A stretch of 64,000 bases of DNA from an uncultured Clostridia bacterium. Its GTDB lineage: Bacteria > Bacillota > Clostridia > Christensenellales > UBA1242. The stretch lies in assembly GCA_934772525.1 (NCBI GenBank), contig CAKVMI010000001.1, positions 248,001-312,000 of the forward strand, in the 5' to 3' direction. This document shows positions 48,201-49,608 of this stretch, piece after piece (the stretch's first letter is position 1; every line of letters begins with the position of its first letter). Both the position numbers and the translations under genes were made by a program. Below the pieces are notes generated by a model. The model saw nothing but the letters and a program-made list of their open reading frames with translations. It had not been told where the DNA came from and ran no database searches.

Positions 48201-49304
48201 AGGATAGGTACGCATAACGCGAACTTGCTTGCCTATTGGGAAGTAACCAGTAAGTGAAGTTGTGTAGTTTGCTTTATTTTCTGAACTATAAGTTTCAGTT
48301 TTTGAGAAGAAGTAGTATTTATCGGCAACTTCGCCACCTTCTAGAGTGATTTGGTCGGTAGAAAGTTCTGCAAAACCAACTTCCGAACTATTAGAACTTT
48401 CAACGCTAAAAGTAAGTTTACTTGCTTCATACAATAATGTATTACTTAAATTACTATTTCCATATAGGTTAGAACCATTTTGAACTATACGACGAACCTT
48501 AATAGAACGAGTTTCGGTGCCGTTTTCTAGACGAGGGTTAAACACAATTCTAAATTCGATTGCGTTGGCGTAATTTGCCATATCTTCATTTAGATTATAC
48601 GAAAGAGTTTCTTCATTATAGTATGCTTCGGTGCCAGTGCGGACATTTTTTACAATTAAACGATACTCTAGTTTTATGTATGACTTATCTGCACTGGTGC
48701 GGGTGATTTCGCCCGTTTCTTTATTTACGCTTAAAAGGTTGAAGTCATAATCGGCTGTGGTAGAATAGAAAGTATTAAGTAGACTATCTGCTCCACGCAT
48801 ATTGTTGGAGTAAATTAGAGTAGAACCCGTAATACCAAATCTTGAAAAGACTTCGGCTGGGGCTACTAAGTCACCAATAGTTTGAAGGTTATCCTTAAAA
48901 CGTGGCTCAAAATATACGCTTTCGCCATCTACAACTATTTGGTAATTTGACCAACTGAAATTTGATGCGGAACCATCTATGCTTGTGTGAATATAAGGGT
49001 TATCGGTAAACACTAAACTACCAGTATTCTCATTGGTTACTGGAACGAGTTCGCCGTTGGCGTTTTTAATATATTCATATGCTAGATGCTTGATTGTAAC
49101 GGGGCGGAGCATTATTCTGCCGAGTGCATCGGTTGATGGGGTAGAACCCGAACTGAAGAGCTTTTGAATGTCTTCTACACTACAACCTGCCATTGTTACA
49201 GCACTAAAAAATACTGCAAATATAATGGCTAGTGTTTTGGTGCCATTTTGCAGTACTTTAATTAGTTTACTAAAAATGTTTTTTCTACTTCTTTCGTTTG
49301 CCAT
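12213..49304 (-). CDS. giant 12,363-residue cell-surface lipoprotein with Flg_new repeats
   Basis: A single 37-kb reading frame. The start at 49304 is chosen because GGGAGA lies 7 bases before it; an in-frame ATG at 49373 has no ribosome site. The N-terminus has a basic region, a hydrophobic stretch and TMAGC with Cys41, a lipobox-like site (Met at -3 is unusual). Residues about 42-4,390 are Thr/Ser/Asn/Tyr-rich beta modules with no family I recognise. Listeria-Bacteroides type repeats (F-x-GWY or F-x-G-x-F) then recur from about residue 4,400 to 10,070, encoded near 36110, 30640, 29600, 28996, 28020, 27000, 25911, 25590, 23213, 22346 and 19105. A (TEP)10 spacer is at 9557-9586 and a His/Cys cluster at 8394-8416. 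The end (about 12,240-12,335) has three hydrophobic segments, so both ends may be membrane-bound. An adhesin-like or envelope-spanning role is inference. Confidence 0.93.
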   Translation of the reverse strand: MANERSRKNIFSKLIKVLQNGTKTLAIIFAVFFSAVTMAGCSVEDIQKLFSSGSTPSTDALGRIMLRPVTIKHLAYEYIKNANGELVPVTNENTGSLVFTDNPYIHTSIDGSASNFSWSNYQIVVDGESVYFEPRFKDNLQTIGDLVAPAEVFSRFGITGSTLIYSNNMRGADSLLNTFYSTTADYDFNLLSVNKETGEITRTSADKSYIKLEYRLIVKNVRTGTEAYYNEETLSYNLNEDMANYANAIEFRIVFNPRLENGTETRSIKVRRIVQNGSNLYGNSNLSNTLLYEASKLTFSVESSNSSEVGFAELSTDQITLEGGEVADKYYFFSKTETYSSENKANYTTSLTGYFPIGKQVRVMRTYPGTLNKGTTASATATNSANYALQSWTVNSYKGEVDTTVLNANGESSNFAVYTGVILNGSELQILKESNATNHNNNLYGTNCLVSDAHSGASVVRQMNQNADHSTGGLLYTGSTISNSTRPAVGEKYMIGGTSSTIGSGTGNDRLYFETINAQDKTSTITVVSNKENHGNVFKANYAKIKNFIIKGTAFDADNGLSKLGDLTLNVYTRIYENRDWRIEAKTGSITSPSMVKTDPTTGEFTITGLSLTDFILSNSTAISGNSYHMYSASYSKLSYAGDIRGLALANENATTGKTFGDKTAVNIIATTKDQNSNLNIQLVVKDKNGNFVNIQDANIDISYELISSISSDPDADGYVTTDVLLSTLLPSDSTLTGYNIQTYNNNDVYLMYFDPISGKSYKLNAIKKLTGASTDNSYTYTLTETNVNADEVLVGTSSDFTLTESEAVDYLGLALKTPTNPSALVGSVNYSFVPYIQFNSTADAIKVFNQLFAYMYLENGEEKYSSSQVATLSGNRIYLDIRRITSIQLKNAEYQTGSSSTVATANKFEYKLLTGDNRGETIDLSNISVEGVNASDLLPLLRLQAYYTLTLSGSNFTVRDGLNSNDYTISYVYPTENFKVFDEDMNQMVYSLTALSPLKLDAETAKTTLLSLNADGTGLKINEFNILNNTNLSVVYQVVAPDSKETNTEVTTSTKIIKVADNDNYLAFTGFKVVGSSGNFTVQKATENGASGILNISGRSENILAENGQLLYITSATNPTDSLPYASGKYVTESQMTVFQQQVAKLFISNLKLINKDDVQKYTIITISSNDPNKNGLIDLIGSTKVENTITSEKDIVARAISYYYNPLRNDFIIEAYGDSAITPIYLMATIESLGADQTTYTFKDITKSVTKQNGEITYTAHEEFSLGKTSYFIRKTAEGLFAYDSTGVKVENATLTNQGLVVAGITYPVKSTSTNSYVYTTNYFGKLDGSALISDSTNFANATLQGSNMIAVRLDSGKYLTYAPSLMNLSNQTLVSTNYFTANGYFLTKLGTDANDAQTTYYYYKDEFNTYKLVVENRTVVASSKTSYSTKVTNYFIVGSINSNLSELLTADITIPDSYTKLGINSEGTIMVSYTKSASQSNLVTASHTNANLARLELAEDENIDTIQKFNNFANESTKVDTINSKPLEFNTFYNLSGVRSWVLDSNANSGNLTSTLNVFGSYNVSSKAYDYIYQSTNNLTGETRYQLSRSENSSTEIIQSVDNATELFADTTSKVATVYYNSCPVLVYAKYNNTTGKFDVTTFILVYTAESYYNETTSSTSICTTDYAFTVSSSIDRTKSNSFNITTTDSLVSYDPLVGSSSKITAVEHKVSYTYPITLTSTNSGLVPVTEINIGANIFSLVNGSYTNGTENLNLPLLYSTTQRLELKNSSSPVVFVEDAENYTLTYQTGGTYIKFNSVSEMEASVFTSSQSNYSNFATSKTNIFTFRTADSSINALKLKNSESYLFYNCSNAKTSTYTVKLYTSADAEDESFTTTLPTDSDSLYIKNSDGEMVIKDIKFTSVSTDSSTSIIAKAYPSDLKSSAVTIRFSFDDTAYNETFYKSLNLENEITGVRQANGKQLKQFEVTDETHTDEYGTNINLPAGSYFIFNTSVEVERNNLSVTDGIRLLNEYLSLTGTKFYYEIILNENLVPVGFRYISEVYTVAEGSQISLDFNENGSVKLKYDYAYLTETTSKNGHTLSYVTKDSLGDTRIETSRNIYLHYDLETVRFNSLQGASIVSSSYTFLTSVIGEHTLDEDILHFGQISNFDALKFNYTGLTSNISYLTFEEILTITQVNAKASIIRGDLLSAFGRAINQIIEQNADYLNRLPINSTISYLYQYYKLMGAKIDPSFYYYFKSIDVTAGVGAYITQEQVNTNDTTYEAVYYFTKDGELVEYTDQVYSEYDKSSARIVNTLKAINSDGSTTTYFVATDVNGNTALYTNYDSANGTLSGKVENINLVLSSAGNIFGAENAVIKTEDGYTEIEYYTYFITSGENNGQAVYVTKNEDGSIENVYTSLSELVYKKAITSGNSTTYTYRGATLLDGTYYDSSSIVVDYYEYSTDGGKTYNKAYFDKQNNKYYSSVLSSFTLDADVTILKDTLSNFYYLFNNLYYKASKNIFISKDAQVSIGKYKVNAEDVHSRIFYKINGKYALSNLNTDLQSEILELLEENTEISNNLEDILTSDMITEIFSETYNIIGNNAFVDNLDELNVTDANLFENCTNIYEFTAEYAKDYSEADFVAQITANAGTSVAPTDAQIVTTTSYKIDIFQDKDGNFYTNRTVTDITYMPTPNTTQSLVQINGFYYIKNNRTYYSVVPTEAGETMVVFNNNLYRTSGKFIQATIKNTNLSTISLVANKGAKLLFKTDAIYQSARYNGKTFIAGSGTTRVNDNYFYPVVITDGETNKTYFINYSLRYANNTVDITFDSGLNYYTLSSIISGSNVQMNLYNSAGTLVQNAKITLTEELINEFTTLGTYTVYDNQGTSHTYDVFTDDRTTAILRNILIVFESDKLTTGFNETNESIPSNGKFTLDGITYGELNEVYGDNGNYYNSILNVTEFSTSFLASIGSNYSLSYRFVGENTPYTSLSNLISEIEKLNRTNPELTRKQYAVQQVLVLDDNTTYYATEIADSILSTNYAIKVDSSRVLYTYSTKVSVPLVDGTNCKIDYSYSNKLDNSYSSKVTLTDTTYPTLSDITSTIKSGNAEIKTIYNTKLLLPLTYSEVQSILPVLSGKDNTLLGSISDSVVYDNSGTAHTTVGLDTRYTFTDPITGTNYANIEKLENEPIQLDRLFKFDSLGQLVELDDTDIFLSFNASYRFASKYSGKYNYISASGNYYYYTEISGITGVTSGYIVSMGKVQEVKSGSDILVYNYNSLVKQIYVDSLTGKTYQAYQYVKTADALLNANISTSVTFENIYYGITSDNTRINLIQKAVSRVHTKKAYIRTAYAYGTNQKIDILGKTIMTSTKPIIYPSFFATAVDTDVSSFITDFNNYYTIDYSTAKSAKYGLPGVTVLSGAPYPNTVISFSVRHKLGDNQLIRLGLKIDKVYSVELGGIVTDIRNSNLATPDATYGFKDTETNVDQNNYPDQIVAVTDKFSNSPLYSSYPYSLANSTSSAPYYVPASFAGDRKMITSRDITNILTYPLVDNSFAGSLVDSSEVDLNFMSNFMFYDNGMLLLCDKTQNSNNFGSGMNVHSNARKQDNYRININGKYYYYSIASETPETDSYITYNNLKNNNYAYYLHYSTPLDSIPSGANPFDYTKVNLSTDSTSASFKSYYFEKVKLTTPSGSIIKTDKDTPYYVYTTSVADFFTPYAFSTEWIDNSASTDESSLRYFLLNEYYVGTNVNRYTTLTKSHYRYNVLDDKWYEIVYNSASFPCLTANYNSWSSSYTEITNAPTLDIHTYTTDAFGNITLTSECSTETICGALDELDSNAVTNYGNLVISGITSAYRTGLDSVSSSASNYQGLYAGFPYSIKNATLATNSFFTIGEEQVILVTNPNIVISNGLSSVVYRFKEWGVYTRYNSEILYRDHEAKIDGTNTSTFTFSSALAKNYVFLPIYERVYSLTLSSVTTDGVKANGGVITTYYKDGARVNADSETIEDNTSDINFIEYNPSGTVIREDGSGKTDLIYDYEKMDIENYVFTTEYQYFKDLSLTSSATSSIEKYFVDSYTNGKLSTTTNSTSGIPYMVEREIGSENLEIGFTNKYNGLSQTVYNIPGVNYGVVKIGKDNLYNYYLYSLTSSTGERTLYKIHYSNGRYFFMLDSNGNYVDLVGKNVLYDVNSSSSTAGLTRKFASVTDSSFYLNTNGTVPFALRYYSGNTKGDFVAPTITSIFNGANNIQVTTSASTFVYYFNPVEYLFDSGLNNATYNMSSAKLDRGTTNNLNEKYSNLKQLNVNYETLINQIYTTRKSTSVSDSFYPVILNNIYFDVYKLVNINGKPVIRKTADGEKFARKITNKATYVSVKNDESKVKDYYISSESYYSGTDETYLTQYFDRHTTIKLMATSDEGYRFVGWYFATYNIATGEYVIKKDEFGKDEKITSSEYRGYTDEIKQVEYDENTGKYLIITGYNSSDKKQYLLDANGNPEYLPTSLENLYTGTYLTYMINADGSFTDITSNSSGYYYLTDGTKITDFTGKKIYSTMVYYNRSRNVYYYDFNMTMRVPTELYKYIDMASTKANNYSTYSQAQFNLSTKENVFTFNTASTATANFGLGENTYTVYRLLVNNALDNTSTAPFIINSNDEIVIPTLFGNSSSYTASFNTSKFTETSSFTYNGNLTHENNPLPVIVKFANLSSSIQVSFDTLQTDEESGSTQIVTKSVTLPLLSSINLVNVSSTPTPNYLFLEDGKLYTSYTYTYKGLNSTGNVADVFTLKLTANKQGLKVDFFKPNTSTTISTEEFESATQNLTGEKYLVNKTEAISTDIIDRTGIKLDQNNQTKYLNGLGNTLSTTLCYKVSTLQVEMGENGGYYYTITLYRKANNPFTTTNAGYTLQKSNQTISTITVSNSFGLNKVSEVATDDAGNTLSKEYINLLDGGIGNYITFNLNEPGVLSVRALDKFGQVTDIKTLYYNKQTDCIYYFTYTQSAEDSSVYNLTLKELPTVDTFSNSSTAKETTIYTLTATINGGTENAYMHQGKLYRVRESGLFELDSAGNLIINGITQNVCVIAKFVENYNTLVFTDAGNNAGIQIEQMAYVNYADNKSASVTDGDQNVLSKDYLTNIFDFGSTKVSYSINNTVNYVTVQFTNSNSEITTYYQYSVEGIDGLYYTLYSTTDFNTNSSATVSNTVFYYLDGKTLVQLTQNSTLNTSMLYMDTLTQVANYDTIRDIAQESETIDGVVYYAYNLNYINTHGILETVKIYLPFHGAVIKNGIIYNNNSEVNNFYTLKKLGDGSTQSTLYTRNGKIYSGDRASSYTNLVSLSVVQDTSLPNYTTDLTSYTQSMIKKYGTLTNGANTINPINSTDFVVSLVDNNGINGNSIPTSYVNKGIYIDADTTLLIKVKVNSKYKLNASYSTNPYYTLNAVMYPTDEFIDANALNEGSETEKYYENLYYLFMVTFNRDMLNEYAHYMNQISRGISMMFDTTSTSSDSFNYLLGLTENGVTSLTELSTIAHGEFIGDDNQIYYTFVQPTKYTETTLNAGLHKYSSTSFTFLTERTFGDNTIYTVYIMRNDFAEDSLNSGFNFTSIKSDENANYTLSGTPIFTVVDQGGRTLSSFQEYLLDTYGFQFEPEKYVTVDSDSIIYTKDNSISYNNTFTISKSDLEKYFHYNKLLNDFASNILNDISISAIKAELELLHLNNLYSKYNNPLGQTRKVTDANSYTYKTDNQTGIFYSFKETIDEFTKSPDTMDKNLVISYISSAFNLVTESSPSQTTLVGMLRHIISNDQKLVDMTSLKSNLQPILSLITDEVTEDEIINNLSGFSIIKTIYALTDYVVLKMAQISANAFGNMELVSKEVYAYVPYKYVDNEVVYVKDIDVSTAQDATNLNLDDYINEIIQNGKLPENTYFYGGIHGKTEETPRQVYTLDEYSFFSNTTSNSENTFSKILQLTQNRWIELQRVNTKFTEIAKVFGINKERLADSTKFTKTDFNLLYNGLSSATKLALFKNVYTGNYYSNSLAYQYFTYLQSLYTNYKNVYTNLNNTLNKNFNTSGMLNILRFSSFLVYTLDVNHTIVNYDDRQDLYEQLSSYITNSDGESSSITKIEEFFAGVGQNDITVLGISPTIDYDKLYDYFRLFGANTDNLGTGEYTSITPEAYSEYLKLMKLYPYNFQDLGYFNTAENQKAYNSNGQYKQFIISADTELTFRAKLLQNIGNHNLNVSAPNTHYTTVTLSDGNTYNIRFAGWYYANKSNIDDVAKTFENMTQIGDSEYSPILAMQNNSTLLAVYRTFEWWSISYDPNVTQVNLGITTDCFGAPLTKTTNADGTITIGGYLDTGTDVDITITPLSGKAYQNVVAGYLSDIQYYLPELLTGVASTEENSKLFTTVGTTVQNSSSSITNVISSRTIRTKVHYTGTSSNMISAYDEMNKNPNNHTFKLNESGDTVNFTEYVKRSTAKGTLNDLTILTEDAQLVVFKVVNTKTSYVDEETGETAVGDRFTYTLEYSVNGETKHAKLNKFYDFVTEKGFIATDEFGQPLQINKSFDYSTNNLSSASIIYIFGYFKAGNSVSITATSVATEEDTPGGDLEFLDGWYLNGNFNKTIQDASGKATINLLDGQTAHVANATYDNGANSLQVNVTIVNGDYDYNGKDLKTTNFSDLYTGNNYNALGSLVDELTTAITEQSNGIALNYGSLGQRIYKGQPVSDTGNSILLARQDKISAEKLQSMKENGLSIINYDFTKDGFGIVNSETDEFSSLNFNLNATFTLSTPLYVISNVLNDDGTYSHNIFKFIGWYLSNDNVGTIKVTSNNVYESNTNLDGRLDAVYELLTSTELSSVYEYTNKSTDAETGETIYTPVLDLENTKKLNGSTIFTTSNASTGEIVNKETEIVSSRYDYAYNRLPLGSDFILVGNTTTGYAIHGYLVTYLTEYVTDAETGATAFRTATKTIYTYPSGSTEAIKVRQVMLKDGTIQTTLTYMNEAGDAIVNSFENVQSIKALFTSRPTINLTYSLYSREFYNEVEFAGSVDINSLKKNNNGEANVKNESYNLLSATYTVSNERTLKYSGYAQYTLSNGNAPYTTIVSTDKLDKVITVSSPLLLVSDTDPTTLRVNANTRFVGWYINNELVSVYGTDQMIITIKDNYILVQAKTELNELREFADGSTSMKIFTKTEDINVEMRFSNNDSTSIEPTVKEGTGGFKVIQVIDADLENIINSVNQAPDGYNITSEDDFTEQISSTDEATGETTTTEVKRLGLINYLLTHYGKFNTNLSTTFNGTSSSTPLTYFTTTGATGLESDLTASTQKEYYIEGIYIAEYVTDEFTGELKLQLTRVTDTSTSTKTTMSTTVSHINPSNYYISYRSRDLSTTTSDFAVITTMDGEVSDVSALIGSTVSVTVNGSNPLDFYASLDYTTLTTTENGFYYTLGGRNLKLGNNLEVGQAIFHNASKTSDVTFSLNENNENFLGYFVNGTLQGTNPTSTIKINDGDIVEARFYSNIRHFNLTAVVDNVANELTPLDIATDQTGGGKKLVATVNNGYSSTGFINVFASSGIIGTGSKITNIEAYGKGNIVLYAPREVTVTKDTETTDPDDTYYLKGFYYIDAKTGKLVELTQINLEERPSNECEISIQSIKSTEIYAVYGKTSEITVSVQTDGVDNVMPSGFSNMSHSIGTYSVIQKAYTFSMSINRENSYTLYIEHTYTETDPITGETVTVTDLHTPTGTITTRKIGDTETVTETKLGLIESRVTGSDFTYSTSLQIMEGNNTIKYILTNANALQINVYYGYFDTITTSSILTSIIGTTVLEATDTVTIHDLSSTDTTLKFVGWYMIDPETAEQKLVAYDNKLTISASTFSEGLKLVKKYDDVGNNNLIPSESKIYANITDELGSSEIIEDEDKLIGLTLNLSDDGTECMLDASEFLRLAQNNGLAFTGFYKNGLLLSTLSSFKYTISKGISQVVEARFTKKVIEFSASLQEGETLSSTFTPSTTITPLIKNELQDIGFGYLYSMQDAIVSVTLPKGYILSTEFTKVYADGEEYTSETHSISIINNEKGSSCATIIVPYKLVEELIKANKQLLEVKVAFESYKFSHTPIEISVGGADKTMDESLIYSNEYTFTIDEENDFTIWQGTTKQNFTLSITPEEKDDTDFRYNVHYFYYNPLTQTQNTLTENANNYDYRSIQGNTTITSENEFNSFTLVSDFPTGSVLYFFTLTEYGTESRNHSHGEFIRRTYTETGADETTSTVVENINPLFHETVITQHNNLTEEFTIYTSTKQVDSENYDSTLYHHIYTRINTNPKDGDPRYFTTEQMSDITGNTSNDFLMKYYNTGDYTISMFEDANEFIETGRYSDIHPETNPSNYRNRTDENVNIIYKTPGGATYFDKDAKNDNFGSLGKYYIYSSDNYIITSVTFVSIKQKVANMNKHASHSTNTDSRYCYLCENPYADHTNFTNSNSSFTFRLQDFEAENQSANEVLGGVQLNTATATDTYLCFDNINDDYYVYVTLKEVFAIETQIIVDGNNLSTEQNNEQTLVKFGESSHIKTETNYKDKDRDVTETQFADGLESTVYAYKKDFQYDQSLSDGYNWLSLNIQSTLNSAYTLTNISISIKNRLVQSFYLADYNSHEELLQAVYEYSQENPFGSNTVIALNYASKDENNKIDYDKINVNVQISKEFGGINQSTSTIQSMLLTALENNNANPTINPHSVGSAKNLVELTAYDVDGFKFVGWYTNDDILYSSSLVTTVKISDIANLRAVYKPNVVRTLVDFTSATQITYYPITTKVSGTDFTAYSSNFLINLKNNRPTFSDYQDNLSRDYIVRDGKTFGSLTYVTDPTLADASDIEKINTKAKYLGFGQMIISIPEVLTSAMVTVDLSKLNYDQVKNTNIGLNGSIAYQNGDTITETETESTARFTESTPSITFNVNRNRHTSFGANFAKLFRTEITIVGSTDNILNYGEMVNGVQTEVKAHYLTTSGNAGSTKLNSLNPEDMIISVTTEEGELVTLWLTIDDQKIDNFYGWHYINRSVTEREKDADLDLSLINNINLSYINVDLPSMGRLLSTETYKEYDYIGQVKISDLGVTANLYQATDNSGFMFEYVDDGITRYAEIFNNSLHKTNKSVQNAKVPYFMQDNEFFVEITDFMPDSTASAKYSLLLQKYNDADANNYIYEATLPINGSIEIVEFRNSTELQNLNIPEYFKILLSNLINMPQKYGTYDIKSLTEKIIQAERNGGYPNFQFGETITIQANYSRKVNRLTSSSISIQSIDSENISETDIRNFITRVEESLTTGKEYFDVVTDNFTADSSKYTFRYSSDSNISDYTFKGSKTLGQIKSSVYEAVQIGLTAISNGTTPPESTSSDGKTVFTYGNSENLMKDYLESPTDTTWNNINWNLISSSLTLATTETSFVRVPKTDSIFFADISGMFNSFTSKQLMFVWGNDLAHVGLTDSNGNMLSDKSYVQLFTTKEFGYNVKSGTKTRTILVTNPDGTTEVKTETYNLPLNNYVDDNGLITYTDDAPDNAISFVAFGYFTQGTPLTVSTRGIIDNTESEIQYTHTNTVVTGAVIGTREPNVGRDVLPTTYADDDITNPTEPTEPTEPTEPTEPTEPTEPTEPTEPTEPEPITYVYTYNKPTGLHDVSYSAFGLTGQKSHSVLYENKRGTVFNTNQSVTMFNTEYSTRGGKEELINIATIFGIKLNTSVVAINRDAITINQSDLNEGSNYEKFIYMLSDLADDGKLEEFNAGERTEEFDEIFTEHPELEDDYNFVIAPNSPVYIENSAREIYAKFVAGKLTLNQANSKLLALLEAEDESEQIDSSNSSIAKITAKLQYTQSLAYKYSLDLTKEFNYGYININEENEEATVYFASSDKSKTNIKTTTSGSELMVTIPTKNGYYFKGVVVITNGSSNSKLTLSTASINKRNNVSFNASNSVFFDANNTNSTNWIKNTDGTYTLYYLVEGNLNTTINVIALYEDVLYPIDINTYEYDTSRFVYENEDGSLEYVQDSNLIGEDPATGKNIQVFLNETDGKFYTDLNYKNEYTGVLRVSILNADGTETLKEVKFAPYTTKTSYSGYIKGSRLTGKSTPLALTSVNYPFAEFAGWLFTNQLDESAIRSGETQSTEQINGTTYYMYKLKADGDYSVNPNNANYLFNTSLVQGNADISKQETYLHNGIKFYAYEYSLDLINSLVQDIAVSPTAVLNSLNRIIQNNVFYSTSPIIYLNVDYRTLKQYFKNGTISQVAFDNNVMLGTLNSSGTLETVTLQKDDESSIGKFNAVFGNGAVEGLYITKSDVIAPKRDKYASIAQNIFYSTKPMISKTANLQNTDFYCYINGEFTNLRTLLKDSYINSSNQQIFVYNRFVRSLTPITNENVNVTYGNTKLKFGNQFVYGADVTLTELVKQTYKNLGLSEAEVNSSTENIVNSLPTNVQNATYFFTESYAINDNTDLSTITVRYQDASATAEFNLSNLFSSTDEISEFKKVLSKNLSNIVTPTFTYNPVSNLVILTGTDKYTRASDYISAINNTVFTVPTIAQETYIGNVRKLVEANGDFLKYFKGITPYLAHKSIETAELETEIITLATAIDRSSITLPTGVSRTDLFNLIQTLVNPTEYTLAKLQTKIGNTLVNENSLNYYVVPEDNEFGFKYAMYIKNSSIYGSMVIRGLVYSFQITTFKVNGYNVFTFLNTATEYKFTTTQIGITEVPETYLVAVHKTETISDYSNVIVATTGTNTTGHFMHADKKAFNTLSATVSGRITLNAYFRGASYIMDINVNESDETYDASSNVIDEETSYNKDTLQETADGGYENVGFDIDANGNRFYYATNSDSGNKVQLYKLLGTAFEETDGISPEQLKSYIYNANGALLNEYSNVVVIGNTNSSTLNSLINQKTASNYIWDGNSYIKSPNLNGDDDYEMISSYRRNTILQGIAFGKLLSKQYALSSDGKNIYYNLSGRHPFADTNQEITRSIYTILCKTNDETRFNDGNYIIVKLKAEAINDYTLNSSISDINEYIIEQTGELNEDRIKINSSNSKNVQVVPIKTTDDKLINIKSSTITSKLTGSSTQFVIKVKVTATPSSGFPSIQVLLNGNVNQSATGAVNGLERNSNIFRAFYNTPTGLEQIDSTKFTYGNFKSFNNQIFPDEYGNVTSPAYNVRLDVGFKLKAIALEIDVNAEGESSTSLGYLNTPSNENDKNSVSYQNTQDLISRLIELASNGNFDEYNKLATELSNLFSNYSIYKFKGANYYLNQLQEFNDVIKDDNELVEAFKKFDEAKNDLISSSEIVTIINTGLSSRINKIMKRELEDTSSNINNALKRVIQKDLTKQNSTIIVTELSKLNDNWQVTYNVYGASATKVLTEDEIDSYISDLLTSISNGSSSNTFGINGEKLYYYYYLCALIERYTEKKFDENAFYNKTGEFKPNPTYYSDGKYADSIITTIESYNSMLAVQDYLNNFSNYYNTVLYDLISAYSKHGATSEQYRKVAISAFLAYGLVFDDYTFTSGTIVFVDPNKLLSLGISSDHITSYDGYLKFDLKTLESILDDEFMPNLEAIMYTDLYGAPVSINFSCIDLVKSVAEYTPNTPAEPIVDISITESRYVYKLRYLDDDAKKELKTLFIDELSSNQDTREKQELYRSIFGTGLKGIEDYFIKGFNLLLSNFDVVTNQSENGISVVSQVKFTSGELDNPFKYDPIRDQTKYNNLTNTMINQSGNGSGISVKNDKIYWNGKLYKLSIYDNDLQLGTINYEAKICTTYPFVIKDTTPYNLYNDIINNNLIGTICNTNDIHNEITNSTNLDDLEFNFKVYTKVGFGVQYDYTAPKDGPYQDFPVYEETVRSSYLIKSLNSLKSVDTILDLSQFKTNENGYRKTTMNMEMALSEQQLLYYLMNSANATAFNKLLDNNLKLTNREEFVTHYNELCKGSTIYNGKKYDYFSTFANDYIKSKDDGFFNSLKQLFTSIEITDEFNLQTYLTTYVLSAYELLQLDLNANYNDFIITNIDLKEQVQLGSLLSSGNLVDETTFADVSKKAGKTALINIVGGPFGMIGTSIYNAVNDKTDTQKTTNNLEELAWNDYEIKVNDAPVGFYFVNNVTSDYTYTQTKISTQSTKITMDEYLQYASLIYDDNQKTGGISALTESDMAIINTFNKANRYFTPYFANAYSRGANYVSRSTGDINILNSINLRTNLTSFNAETEDFDFYSLKVKSYIAITDSVFKDNVFANDNGISKLTNVINVGKNADEGNDSTTVKVSSTGETYTNRAIIRSVGLVINDVTLITKSDSDKITKAKLFIVASAIVIVVTTVALTIATGGAGSGLLATATSGLTKLAALTAGTFIHFVPVVLKFAVMTLRVTLALVKITTIVLPLTLATTLLTVNGMKSYYRDDLHFAGQVSRTTLTTTSNPRDYKDYV
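20547..20636 (-). repeat. 9/18-bp tandem repeat encoding (Thr-Glu-Pro)10
   Basis: Ten 9-bp units alternate GGTTCGGTT and GGTTCAGTT on the plus strand, giving an 18-bp higher-order period. On the coding strand this is residues 9557-9586 of the giant protein. It is a stiff, acidic Pro-rich linker; copy number changes would keep frame. Confidence 0.9.
24057..24134 (-). other. His/Cys cluster inside the giant protein (possible metal site)
   Basis: Residues 8391-8416 contain H8394-x2-H8397, then C8406-x2-C8409 and H8416 (CYLCENPYADH). The giant protein is otherwise poor in cysteine. The spacing resembles a small zinc-knuckle. No structure supports it yet. Confidence 0.35.
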
Positions 49305-49466
49305 AAGTTTCTCCCTTTTAGCATTTGTAATTTTTAGTTTTTTAACCCAAATTTTATTATAAAAATATAACAATTTAGGGTTTTGTTTTTAAGTGAAATG
49401 TGTTTAGCAGTGAACCCCTAAAATTGTGATTATTAAAGGGTTTGACTGGGGGTTAAAGCCCAACTT

Positions 49467-49494
49467 TTGACACCTTGTCACTTATTAATATATA
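49467..49494 (+). promoter_or_regulatory. weak divergent promoter candidate
   Basis: TTGACA (49467-49472), 16 bases, TATATA (49489-49494), pointing into the 46-bp repeats. No ORF follows on this strand until 50997, so if real it would make a non-coding transcript. It lies in alternating AT sequence, where chance matches are easy. Confidence 0.25.
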
Positions 49495-49515
49495 TTATAT
49501 ATATATTATGTCGAA
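49487..49515 (-). promoter_or_regulatory. candidate promoter of the giant gene with TTCGACA box
   Basis: On the minus strand TTCGAC (49515-49510), a 17-base spacer and TATATT (49492-49487) form a promoter-like pair giving a leader of about 175 bases. The -35 coincides with TGTCGAA (49509-49515 on the plus strand), a Spo0A-box match. A nearer TATAAT (minus, about 49357-49352) has no good -35. Confidence 0.4.
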
Positions 49516-49608
49516 ATAGCAAACAATTTGTCGGGTTTTTTGAAAATTTTTAGGGTAATATTAGTGAAATTTTAGGGCGTGGGGAAACGTTATGGTTTTT
49601 ATATTTTT

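Noticed and set aside
49305..49373. Upstream start (49373) for the giant gene
   Set aside because: No ribosome site, and it would put 23 extra residues in front of a normal signal peptide. GGGAGA supports 49304.
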